Source of the DNA: Branchiostoma floridae
Taxonomy: Eukaryota > Chordata > Leptocardii > Amphioxiformes > Branchiostomatidae
NCBI RefSeq assembly: GCF_000003815.2
Contig: NC_049986.1
Coordinates: 4,543,191-4,607,190, forward strand
Length of the DNA: 64,000 nt
Reading direction: 5' to 3'
This document shows positions 25,549 to 38,100 of this stretch, in pieces. The position numbers and the translations under genes were made by a program. Position 1 is the first letter of the stretch. Every line of letters begins with the position of its first letter. Under the pieces are notes generated by a model. It saw only the letters and a list, made by a program, of their open reading frames with translations. It did not search any database and was not told the DNA's origin.

Positions 25549-25694
25549 TAAGTTCGCAGTAGCAGGTGGTTTTAAGGTTAATGGATAATATAATGGATAA
25601 ATGTTCGAAGCACTGGTTCGTTTGTGGTGAAGTGGCCACCGCCAAAAACCGCGAACATAAAACTATGAACTACGAACAATTCTGCATATATAGT
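25549..25694. repeat. Degraded CGCG-type MITE
   Basis: actgtaagttcgcagtagca at the left and gcgaacataaaac with a final tagta at the right resemble the 208-bp family, in shortened and diverged form. Confidence 0.55.
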
Positions 25695-26120
25695 ACCAAA
25701 CATGCAAATGAGGAACTAATTTGCATAATTGATGCAAAAATGTCAAAGTACTTAATTATAAATGATGGGATTTTTTTCTTGTGACATGTGTAAGCTATTC
25801 AATGATGAACATCACCATGAATATTATGTAAATGTGTATGTTATTTGCATAACATCTACAAAATCTCTTAAAAGTATTTCATGGAAGTATGAGGTCTACG
25901 GACAGTGATGATGTTGTTAAATGATCATATTTCAGTTGGTGGACACTTAAAATGCAGCAAGTTATGTGTTGTGATAAACACAAGAGTGTGAAAAAAGTGA
26001 ACTGTGTCTATTTTCTATATATGATATTCCAGTGCAGTTCTGTTCAGCTCCAACCTGTCTAAAGTCTTCCACGATCAGCCGAAAGTAGAACTCCGGGACT
26101 CCCCGACCTTCTAGGAGACA

Positions 26121-29100
26121 ATGGCTCTTTGGTCAGCCATCACAAGCCTGTTTTCTAAAACAGATGACAGCACCACAAACTGGATAAGGAATAGAAACAT
26201 CGTCTATGGCGACAGGACAAGGCAGGTTTTTTTTTTTATTGGGCCATGTTGATTTGATATATGGATGACATTCATGTGTGTATGTATCAATTTTTGTCCA
26301 TTTCCAAAAATGAAAAAAGGGTTGAAACAGACTGTAAATCATACAAAGCAGCTGTTAAATGAGCATCTATATGCCATAAATTTAGATTATCGAAATGGAT
26401 TCTAATGTCATAGACTGCCGATTGATTGAAAGTACGTTAATGAATGAATGAATGACCTTTATTGTACATTTGTGCTCTAACAAGCTAAGTACAGGTCGTA
26501 GCGCTAGTGATAAGGTACAATTTTGACAAAAAGGTATCTTATCATCTCTACATATGCTAATACATTCAAGTATGTACAAGTTCAACTTCTTCTCGCTTCT
26601 TAAAACAGTTATAAACATAAGGACAAATGGAATCAATAATATACTGTTTATCTAATTGCATGAGAAATATGAATTTTAATGTAAATTTCAATATCTAAGA
26701 AAATGTGAAAGAATAAACATCTATTGCTTACTCAGTGTGTTTAGTCATTTTTTCGACCTTTCTGACTACTTACATTTCCTACTGAGGGCAACATTTTTGG
26801 CAAAACTTCTTTTATTCACACGTTCGCATCAGTTTTGGAGTTTCCAGAGGATGTCATCCACATAATCAAATCATCATGGCTTATAATCAATTATAGGGAG
26901 TCTGACTGAATCACAATCTAGTAGCTCTTCCACTGGTCAGGGGAAGGAAGTGCAATCAGATTGTGTAAAACATTTAGGACAATTATGTATGTTCTGGGGT
27001 CTGTTATACTGCAGGAACTTCTGGTGTTCATATCTTGTGTTCTTATTTTGGCCCCCTTTAGCAGCTTTATTGGTACGTACTGCAGGGGCTGATTTTGTTT
27101 GAGACTTTGGAACAGTTACTCAAGAAGGGGTTGATGCATGGTCATGATTCTTTTATGTATAGATAAGTTTACATGTTAGTGTTGGTAACAGAATAAGTTG
27201 CTTAAAATGTAAGACAGGTCGTAAAATGCATAATTAAGAACTTCAAGGAAATTTTATAAATTCACCGCATTTCTCTTTTTGTATTTCAGGAACCTGTTGA
27301 CTGTGTTTGAGAAGTATGACAGTGGAACAGGCAGGCTAGATGCTGGAAATATTGCTGCTGCTTTCAATGAAGTCCACTTGTATCCATCCAAAGCCCAAGG
27401 TAGGTGATGAAGTGAAGATAACAGAAAGTGTCCATGGGAATACAGTGCATACGATTATTTTGCTTACAGGGTAATTTTTTTACAGTATTTTAACCAGCTT
27501 TTTTTCCTCCGTCTTACCGGTATCTTGATTTTACACGTCAATGAGGGTTAGACATCCAGGTAATAAGATACGCCAAAAAGCAGTTACTCAAGCTTCATAA
27601 TTAGGATATAAAAGACCTGTTCTCCCAGATCCCTTCAGTGTCACTAACGAAAACTAGTGGATACTAGTTGAAACATCTGACCGTTTCAAAATCATATCCA
27701 GTTGATTGAGTATCTAACTGCTTATGAGGCGTAATTTTACATGTACCTGATTGTATACAATCTTTGCCAGCCTGGTAGTTCTTCACATGCTTAGATATGT
27801 TATACCATTATGTTGTTTTCACTTTTGTGCCGTTTATGATTATTCAGTCACTCTGGAAGTGATCTGAGCCCAGGTTGGTGATAGCCTGGGTCTATAAACA
27901 TGGACACCACCAGGGAGCTAACTAGAAAACTCAAATGTATTTCAATATGCCAACGCTAAAAAATCCTATATAACAGACATCAGGTATAGTGATAAGAAGT
28001 ACTATGTACTCACTTGTGTAGATTAGTCATCTAGGATGTAGGTAAAACATAGTTAAATCAATCCTTACTGTTGGATATATGTACGAAATTTATTCATGAC
28101 AAATGTTTCAGACAGCATCTTTCTTCAGTGATTGAAAATTAAAGTGTACAAAACTTACAGAACAAAGAATACACATATATTATGTAATATATTACGTGTA
28201 TGTAGACTAAGTTCTCTTTCAGTGAGTTGAAATATAAGCGGATAATTTGTATGACTTCAGTGCGTGACATGATCCTGTGTGCGTCTGAGTGCTCTAACCG
28301 TGAACCAAGGGACCACATCCTGTTTGGAGAGTTTTGCATCTTTGTCACTGAGCTGAGGGAAAAATATGAAAGAGAAAGGTATGTTCTCGGGTTTTAATCT
28401 TGTCAATAATCTCGTTGAATGATGTCAACTTCAGTCTAAACCATTTTCCTTTAGTCTGTGTAAAACAAACTCTGCTGTCCAGGGCTGTAACTGGCCCCTC
28501 CCCTTCTAGAGGGCCGGTGGATGTTTGGCGGGCTGCTATAAGCTGCTTCGAATTTTCCTTTTGCAGATTAAGTTTTAGTACGTTTATGGGTACATGTCAT
28601 GGAGGATTAAAGCTGGCTGGGGTCAGACTACCAGTAAATAGAGAATGGAGAAAGACACATTTCACATTTGATGAATAAACACCAAAAAGTGTTATAACAT
28701 AAAGCATAGCATTAACCATATTTTTCAGGGAACAAATGACGGTTCAAATTAAGAGCTGGCCTCTTGCACATGTGTCCACTGCCATGTTGGACAGCCAGTG
28801 TCAAACATGGCAGTGTCCTAAGTTGCATGGGAACACATCTCAAATTCAAGATCATAACAGATAAGGTATCATGTTAGATTAGCATGAAAGTTCATCTGGT
28901 TTTTGCTACATTTATGGACAAGGTTATATGTAAACTATTCTCCAACTCAAGAAATGGACTTACTGAAATTTCAAATGAATCACTTATAATTAGCAAACGA
29001 TAGCAGTCTTTGACCTGCTGCTGATGTCAGTCATCGGTGTCCAGAGCAATTGGGTTGGAGCACTGAAGAAGACTGAGACAGTGATTCAGTTGAACTTTCT

Positions 29101-32100
29101 GCTTAGTCAGACTCTTGGGTTTCGATAACAATCTTTGATTTTTCTAGTGATTGTGAAACAATGAAATTTAGATTTAATACATGATTGTATTAATTGTGAT
29201 ATAACACTAATCAACCAATTAAGTTCTCACACCCTGTTGACAAGTTGAAAGATCATCTTGTACATGACACTGTAAACTCAGCACTACCTACATGTAGTCT
29301 TGGACAAAATATTCCAGGACCGTGATTCTAAATGTCTCTGCACATTTCAGCCTGTCACCGCCACTCACCACGGACCAAATGAAAAACAAGCACAGATTCT
29401 TGAAGAGACAAACATCAAGTAAGCAGAATCCAGTTGCTACTTTTTTTCTCCTTTCTTCTTAGTGAACTTGTATAATAAAGGGTTAATGCCCCGGCCCGAG
29501 GTGTATATGGTGAGATAATCCCTGGTCACAGTAACTGTTATATTGCATTGCCACTCCTGTAATCTGAAAACATACATGTAAGGCACTTTACAGCAACTGT
29601 TACAGTTACATTATTCTGTAAAATTGAAGAGAGTAACATATCGTTCATAGGGAGAAGACAATGACAGTTGGGTGGACTAAAAAAAAAGGAAAACATTTAA
29701 GTCTTACGTCATTCATGTCAATATTTCCAGTCTTCTTTGTGTTGACTCCATCAAATGCCTCTTTAATCAATCTTGTAGAAGAAAGAGAATAAGACAGTCT
29801 GTTTAAGACAACCTAATTAAGTTATTCTACCCTGGAGGTAGGAAGTGTGACTGTGACACATCATTTGATTGATCTGTACCAAGTTTTAAAAAATCTTTCA
29901 ACTATCTGCCTGACCAAAATGCAAGATATTTTGTCTTTGTACACTCAGGTGCATGTACATGTAATGCGTATCAAAATTATCAACATTATTACTTAGCAAT
30001 ACCTTTTCAAAGTTTAAACCGCGTCCAATACATTATTTACATTGATATAAACAACATTATGGTATTTATGAGACTAGGTTGTGTATTATTACTAATAACA
30101 TTCCAATCATGTTCTATATATTAACTATAATTTACAGGAAACAAAACAACATCATCACGCCATATCTATTAGAAGCCATTGATCATCTTTATGTAAAATT
30201 AAGCTATTCATACGAATGTAGAAACACATAATTAAAACTCACCATTAAAGAATCCCCCAACAGAAGAATTGTGCCATTTTTCACACACTNNNNNNNNNNN
30301 NNNNNNNNNNNNNNNNNNNNNNNNNNNNNNNNNNNNNNNNNNNNNNNNNNNNNNNNNNNNNNNNNNNNNNNNNNNNNNNNNNNNNNNNNNNNNNNNNNNN
30401 NNNNNNNNNNNNNNNNNNNNNNNNNNNNNNNNNNNNNNNNNNNNNNNNNNNNNNNNNNNNNNNNNNNNNNNNNNNNNNNNNNNNNNNNNNNNNNNNNNNN
30501 NNNNNNNNNNNNNNNNNNNNNNNNNNNNNNNNNNNNNNNNNNNNNNNNNNNNNNNNNNNNNNNNNNNNNNNNNNNNNNNNNNNNNNNNNNNTACTAGTAC
30601 TTAGGGACGTCATCTGCAAATGTTCACCTTAGAAACTACTTACTGCAACACAACATTACAGCAGTACAGCATGACTTGTTTGCATTGAGTGCACATGTGC
30701 AGCAGGACCATAGTGACCATCATAGGGCATCTTAGAACAGCAGGGCTCGAAATACTGGGTGCATGTGCACCCAGGTGCACCCAAAATTGTTAAGTGTTAG
30801 TAAGATAATAAAAATGTCTGTCATGTTACTTGTATAAGAATTTGATAGCTTGTAACTAGGTTTTCTTGACATCCTACTTTAATCTAAGTGGTGCACCCAA
30901 AAAATTTTTGTTACACCCAATTTGTTAAGCTGGGTGCACCAGTGCACCTAATCCCAAAAATGAATTTCGAGCCCTGAACAGCTAGTGTAATGTCAACATT
31001 GTCAAACTGCGCTCAGCAGTACCCTCACACACAAATGTAGCTCCATTAAAAACAGAATTCAGTATGTCTATTTTAAAAGCATACTAATGAGATGATTTGA
31101 CTTCTTTGTTCCCATACCAGGTGTCATGTCAAGATTTGAAGGTACGTAGTACTATGATTTACCATGGAAGTTGTAATAACTAAGGAGGGGGCAAGTTGCC
31201 CTGTTACCCTGTTTAGCCTACATTGTACCACAAAATTGCAAGGTACATTTCACAACTAGAAAGACAACATTTGCAAGCAAATAAAGCATATTTCACCCAC
31301 CTCCCTCCCCATGCAAAAAGGGACTGTTCCTGAGCCACAATTATAGGGGAAATTGAAATTATTGAAAAACCCAGGCAACTAATCCCCAAGTGATTTATTG
31401 CAATGTCATCCTGGCCTAAAATGAATTATCCCTAGGGATGAAATTTGGAAACAGTCACAGACATTTCATCTCCTGCTTTCTCAGGTGGCCAGATTAGAAT
31501 CTTAATTGATATGCTAATGAGGTGAAGACAGTTCTATAATAGTTCAATAAAAGACCACTTGTTAATGTATTCTCCATGCTTGATCTCTCTGTTGTTTCTG
31601 ACTTCTGCAGTGTTCCTGGGAGGCTCCTGTGTCCCCTCCACATGGAGACAGGATATTGCTATCCCACTGCTCAAACAGTATGGACTCACATACTTTGATC
31701 CAGTAGGTCCTTTTTCATCATTCCACAGCTAATCTTACATCAAGGTAAAATCAGTAAATCATGACCATAAAAATGTCTATAACAAAATATAACAAAATAT
31801 ACATGAATTCCATCAGGAATGCATTTGTTGATTATCCTGGTACCATCCAAATAGCAGTTCCCTCCGATCTTTATTATACATTATATCATACAGTCGCTTC
31901 TCTGCTATTCTGCTATTCCGTCTGGGTACTTGGGCGTGTTTAATACCTAGAATATTCAATTCTCTTCAAAATTTTGAATGAGGGCACTGATTGGTGCCAT
32001 CTGGGTAGTAGCTCGCTCTTAATGTTTGCTTCTGCTAACTATGAAACTTAAAATGGTTAACTGATCACTGTATTCGATCAGGTGTTGGAATGCCTATTGA

Positions 32101-35100
32101 AACGAGTGCTTTAGTACCCATTCCTTAATTTGCTTATTAACTGACATCACCACCAAAAGATTTGAATATGCAGTCCATGCAGGTCCAGACGGGTAGCAGA
32201 AGTGAACATAGGTCTGGAGCAAACCACTACCCGGATGGTGCCCAGGCTATTGGTTGATTCTCGCCGGTGGTATTTTCAGAATATTTTAAAGTCAAGCCCC
32301 TCTCTATACAGCAGGCTCCACCCCTGATGTATTGCCAAAAAATAGCCCACAGTCCTTTGCAGAAATGTCAAGACATAAACAAATTCATGAAAAGTGGTTC
32401 AACTTGAAAAAAGTATATTTTGCAGGAAGGCATGGACTTTGGTACCACATTATGAGCATTTTGAGGCTTATACACCCAGAAAGACATACATCCATTCACA
32501 TAGGGTGTCACGGTATGCATCCTCCTCCTACGCAGGGACATCCAACAATGAAACCGCCTGTCTGTTTGTATGTGCACTGCTTTCTCAACCGTCAACCTTA
32601 GTTCCTGTGGATGTCCCCCCCCCCCCGCCAAACCAGCTGTTAGCCAATAGAATAGGCCTTTCCGTTTTCAAAAGGGGTCTTGCATATATAAGGGTAAGCT
32701 GATTAATATTTATTAGCAGGGCGGTCAGGAACTAAGGGTGACGGTTGAGAAAGCAGGGTACATCCAGACAGGAGGTTTCGCTGTTGGATGTCCCTGCGGG
32801 TGGATATGCGTGGGTATGCGTGTTTAATCCACATTTGACTTGACATTTAATATGTATGTTCAAGGTGCATGAAATCTGGGGACCAGAGCTGGTTGAAGTG
32901 GAAAACCGAGGCCAAAAAGGTAAGCCTATTTTTCACAACAAAGAAAGATTCAGTGATTGATGCATGGAGATGAATACACAATAAAGCAAGGGTAGGAAAA
33001 TAATCATAAATACCCCAGTAAAAAAATGCTGGTCAGGACAATTTTTGAGGATTACAGACATTTCAAAGGCCACCCAGCATTCTTTATTAGTGAAAATAGA
33101 ATAACTGTGTACATGCACATAGTGGCCAGAGAGTGACCGGATAGTGAGTTCTTGGTTCCGTCAAAAAATATGGTCATGTCTAACACAAAACACAGCAGGG
33201 ACACAATTTAGTTAACTTAGCTAAAAAAAACCAATAACAAACAGCCTTTAAAGATATCGGGTAGGGAAAGGACTCGACTGTCTTTTATAAAGACTTCACC
33301 ATGGATTCGTATGTTGGTAGAGTCAGGTGGAGGATACCCTGGATCTTTGTCTTTCCTGTGTTGGAAGTCACCTTCGTGACATGTGCTATAACTCCGATTT
33401 GCATGTCTACTCTTGATATGNNNNNNNNNNNNNNNNNNNNNNNNNNNNNNNNNNNNNNNNNNNNNNNNNNNNNNNNNNNNNNNNNNNNNNNNNNNNNNNN
33501 NNNNNNNNNNNNNNNNNNNNAAATATATGCGCTAAACGTAAAAAAACAGAATTGAAGCGACGAAACATAGTATCACAGCCTACAAGGCATTCATTTCTGT
33601 ATTCAGACGTGAACTAGTGTAGTAAAGGTGACACTAGTGTGGTAGACTGGTATCACTTACCAACATGGCAACAACACTCATGGCTTCCATGTTGGGGCCA
33701 CTTTTACAACTATCTAACTAAAGTTTTAGTTTCACTTCTATAACTACAGTCATGGCTATCTGGTCACTTCTACAAGTACAACCATTAGCCCACTGCACAA
33801 CAAATTTGCCCGTTTTGGTACTTTCTCGTCATCTTGACCATCTCCGAAGCAAAAAAAAAATCTTGTTTTTTCTGAAATCAGGCAAAAATTAATGCGCGCG
33901 CTGATGTCATCCATAAAATTTACTTGCTGTGGCCTTATTAAATCATTATCAAATTATCAGGTTAAATTCCCCCACATCCTCTAGCATAAGCACACATGTA
34001 CAGTCGTGGTTCATTATATGTGATACACAAATCTCTCGGCTTGGCTTCGTGAATGAATCATCACAAATACTGTAAATGCATTTAAGTTCGCGGGGATTTA
34101 ATTTCGCGGCAGCGGGAAAAAGGACTTTTCGCGGTGGATTTAATTTCGCAGTAGCACCATGCAATGTAGTATCTTAATGCCCCGGAAAAATGTTCACGAT
34201 GGTTTTAAATTCGCGGTGAAACGGCCAACGCGAAAACCGCGAACATAAATCCACCGCGAACATTTCTGCATTTACAGTACCATCCAAATATAATGATACA
34301 TGTTGAAAAGGGCATTTTATAAGGTTCTCACTGTGTTTATCCAGGGTGCAGACCTGTTATTGTTTGTGTTTGATGATGTGACCAGAGGTATAGCAGCCAT
34401 GGTGGAAGTGGCATATCTTGTGGGTAAGTCACTAAGTGTTAAGTGAAGATGTCAACTTTTGACCATCATTCAACTTTCAAGTTAACACCTTCCAGTTTAA
34501 TTCTGCATTTATTCTGAAGTGACCTCTCATATCTCGGTCACCTCACATCCAGATGGATGTAAAAATGAAGTACACTCTAAATTTGCGTAATTGTACATAA
34601 TTATGCATAAAGTGCCAGGGTTTGGGGTGGGTACCGGTACAGAAAATTCAGGTCCAGGTCCTATACCAAGCCCTAGCCAGGGTTATGCATAATTATGCAT
34701 AAGCTTTCAATAATTAAAAATATGATAAATTGCAATGGATTATGCATATTAACTGTAAACCATTGTAGCTTTATGCATAAATATTGTAACTTTATGCATA
34801 AATATCAGGGCTCGAAATACTGGGTGCATGTGCACCCAGGTGCACCCAAAATTGGAACTGTGCACCCAATTTTTTTCAGTGGGTGCACAGGGTGCACCCA
34901 TTGTTTTCTTAGGTTTATGTATGGAAAATATCAAGTATACTAGTATACATCGTATTCTTGACATCTAAGTGTTAGAAAGATAATAAAAATGTCTGTCATG
35001 TTACTTGTTTAAGAATTTTATAGTAGGTTTTTTTACATTCTACTTAAATTTTTGGTGCACCCAATTTTTTAAGCTGGGTGCACCAGTGCACCTAATCCCA

Positions 35101-38100
35101 AAAATGAATTTCGAGCCCTGAATATACATGTATATAACCCTTTGTCCAGAACCCCAATTTCTTAAGAGCTGCAGTGATTTTCCCTTGCACTTTTCAATTT
35201 CACTCAACCATCTGGCAAAAACTGGTACCGGTACATCTACAAAATGTAAAAGACTGGTCTTGCAAAAATATCAAAGCCGATGTTGTGTACAGACGGAAAT
35301 GTGGGGAAACCCAACCGCAGTTCAAGTTCGCTAGGTCCTGGAAAAATAGTTCACAAGGCTCAAAATACTTTTTTCTGCATACCTGCACTGGTGCAGGTAA
35401 CATTGAAAATTACCTGCACCACTCTGAGTTTTAATAGGAAGTATGGATCATAGGTGGTAACAGCCAATGCGGCTAAGAACAATCCACAATCATGCAGCTA
35501 CATGATCATGATAGGACATTTGTGTCTAAAACCCAGTACTTGAACCAGTGCAGGTTAGGTGCAGGTAGACACCAGAAATACCTGCACAGCTCCAATTTTA
35601 CCTGCACTAACCTGCATATGCAGGTGGTATTTCGAGCCCTGTAGACTGTAGTTACGACTGAGTGTGAACAGGACCTTTGTTGTGTGTCTCTTAGGACAAG
35701 GTCGGCCTGTGATCCTGGTGGTGATGGGACTACCTCTGCCTGGAGTAATCATCAATGGACAGACACTACATGACAGGTTGGTAGATTCAACTTTTAAATT
35801 CACTCACTCACTCACGGCCCATAACCACAGNNNNNNNNNNNNNNNNNNNNNNNNNNNNNNNNNNNNNNNNNNNNNNNNNNNNNNNNNNNNNNNNNNNNNN
35901 NNNNNNNNNNNNNNNNNNNNNNNNNNNNNNTCTTCGGTGCTTAGGCCAGTCCATGTCTTAATGTTGTCCAGCCACATCTTCCTTGGCCTACCTCGTTTCT
36001 TCCCTCCTGCTACTGTGCCTAATGTAGTAATGAGGGGGTTGTGCCGGCATATGTGGCCAAACCAGTTCAGCTTCCGACGCTTGACCGTGGACAGGAGTGG
36101 TTCTTGCTTGCCACATGCTGCCTATGCCTTTTAAATTCCTGGATACTTTTTTAGTATACTTCTAGGAATGTTTGCATCACAAGATGGAAAAAGATCACAA
36201 ATCTGACTTCTACCAAGAACACAGATGAACGTGTGTCGTGATTGTTTTTCCCAGTGAAGTTGAGGATTTAGAGCGTGGCCATGCTGTGCTGTTTGACCTG
36301 GTGGAGAGGCAGGGGATCCCGGTGTTCGATGACATACCAACTGCTGTGCACTGTGCAGCCAAGGTGCTGCGTATGGGCATCAGTGTGCAGGACCTTAGTA
36401 AAAGAGATGGAGCGCAGTGTGTGAAAAATGCACACATCTCTGTTGGGGAATCTTTAATGTGAGTATAATTATGTCTTCTACAATCGTATGATAGCTTAAT
36501 TTACATAAAGATGATCAATGGCTTCTTATAGATATGGCGTGATGATGTTGTTTTGTTTCCTGTAAATTATAGTTAATATATAGAACATGATTGGAATGTT
36601 ATTAGTAATAATACACAACCTAGTCTCATAAATACCATAATGTTGTTTATATCAATGTAAATAATGTATTGGACGCGGTTTAAACTTTGAAAAGGTATTG
36701 CTAAGTAATAATGTTGATAATTTTGATACACATTACATGTACATGCACCTGAGTGTACAAAGACAAAATATCTTGCATTTTGGTCAGGCAGATAGTTGAA
36801 AGATTTTTTAAAACTTGGTACAGATCAATCAAATGATGTCTCACAGTCACACTTCCTACCTCCAGGGTAGAATAACTTAATTAGGTTGTCTTAAACAGAC
36901 TGTCTTATTCTCTTTCTTCTACAAGATTGATTAAAGAGGCATTTGATGGAGTCAACACAAAGAAGACTGGAAATATTGACATGAATGACGTAAGACTTAA
37001 ATGTTTTCCTTTTTTTTTAGTCCACCCAACTGTCATTGTCTTCTCCCTATGAACGATATGTTACTCTCTTCAATTTTACAGAATAATGTAACTGTAACAG
37101 TTGCTGTAAAGTGCCTTACATGTATGCTTTCAGATTACAGGAGTGGCAATGCAATATAACAGTTACTGTGTCTCATCTTACTCAGGTATGTCTCACATAC
37201 AAAGCACTAACTGGAAAGGACCTGACTGTTGCAGAAGTAAAAGACATCTGCAATGTTAGTTCCTCCAGAAAGGAGGAGCTGACTTTTAATTTTCAAGAAC
37301 TTTGCTGCATAGTTGATGAGTTCAAATCTAAGGTAGGTAATTATCATTCTGTAAGTTATTGTTTTGAGTTACAAGCCAACAGTTCTAGGGGTGGGTACTG
37401 GTCCAAAACCATAGTTTCTTGTTGAAAACCAGCCCAATAAAACCGGACCTGAACCAAATCAGTGAACCAGATTTTGGACCAGTTAGAAAATGTTATAGGG
37501 CATATTTTAGGGCTACTAGTCCAAGAAAATAACAAGAGCAAAACAGAGACTGTGGAATTTATAGACATTTCTACCAAGTTTCTACAGTCAAATGCATTTT
37601 GCCTTGTTTACATAAACATTTTTATACGCCAGATACTCCACCAAGCAGATTTCTTTGTAGAAAAAAGGACATGTCCATTGTTTTGAGTAACATATTCACA
37701 TTCAAGTTTTCACAGACAATCAGGTCCAGGTTCAGACCCGGACCTGAACCGGAATTTTCTGTACGTAGTCTGCTCAGAATTTTAAGTAAAACACAGCCAT
37801 GTCTTCTATAGTCAAACAGTTCTGTCTTGAAACCATGCCAGATAATTACTCCGTTTGGAGTAGGGTATTTAGTGCAGGCAGCAAAATGAAAAAAACAAAC
37901 ACTTGCAGACAGATAAGCAAACAAAAATCATTTATATTAATTTCTCCTTCAGTTTGAAATGATTAACACATCTGCAGTCCTGAGCGTACATGTTTATCCA
38001 TATCAAGTAATGTTGTCTTTTGCCATGATGAGTTACATTAAAGTTTTTCTCCTATTTGTTGCAGACACATTACAGCATGGGGGATTTCTTCTCCTTCATT

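Larger units (their letters stand above)
20685..25895. repeat. Dispersed repeat copy interrupted by a foldback element
   Basis: The left flank (20685-20790: ccatgaaatttcctggaggt, gataactcaaacatggctgg) and right flank (25696-25895: atttgcataattgatg, aatgatggga, ttcatggaagtatgaggtc) correspond to the opening and closing blocks of the 10717-11790 repeat. The interior is replaced by the foldback element at 20783-25512 and, at 25549-25694, by a degraded CGCG-type MITE. Confidence 0.6.
31611..36458 (+). other. NDT-like domain 1
   Basis: Exons 31611-31702, 32865-32919, 34352-34423, 35695-35776 and 36255-36458 encode the first Rossmann-like module. It opens with VFLGGSC, then STWRQDIAIPLLKQYGLTYF, then WGPELVEVE, then LLLFVFDDVTRGIAAMVEVA and GQGRPVILVV, and ends with GIPVFDDIPTAVHCAAKVL. 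This order (FLGGS-TWR, a WxPE-type segment, hydrophobic strand, conserved Glu in MVE, then GRPV) is what I associate with the nucleoside 2-deoxyribosyltransferase-like Pfam family PF15891. The Glu of MVE would be the catalytic-type residue by analogy with NDT enzymes; that is inference. Confidence 0.72.

Noticed and set aside
24889-25645. Minus-strand frames with repeated YVTEACPLSRAAIF
   Set aside because: The repeated peptide is a translation of the 53-bp arm units of the foldback. Both frames are explained by the repeat.
30269-30619. Frames across the N run at 30290-30591
   Set aside because: Almost entirely unknown bases, with no coding evidence.
33301-33420. Plus-strand frame starting MDSYVGRVRWRIPWIF
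   Set aside because: Intronic, runs into a gap, no splice phase with the flanking exons and no known motif.
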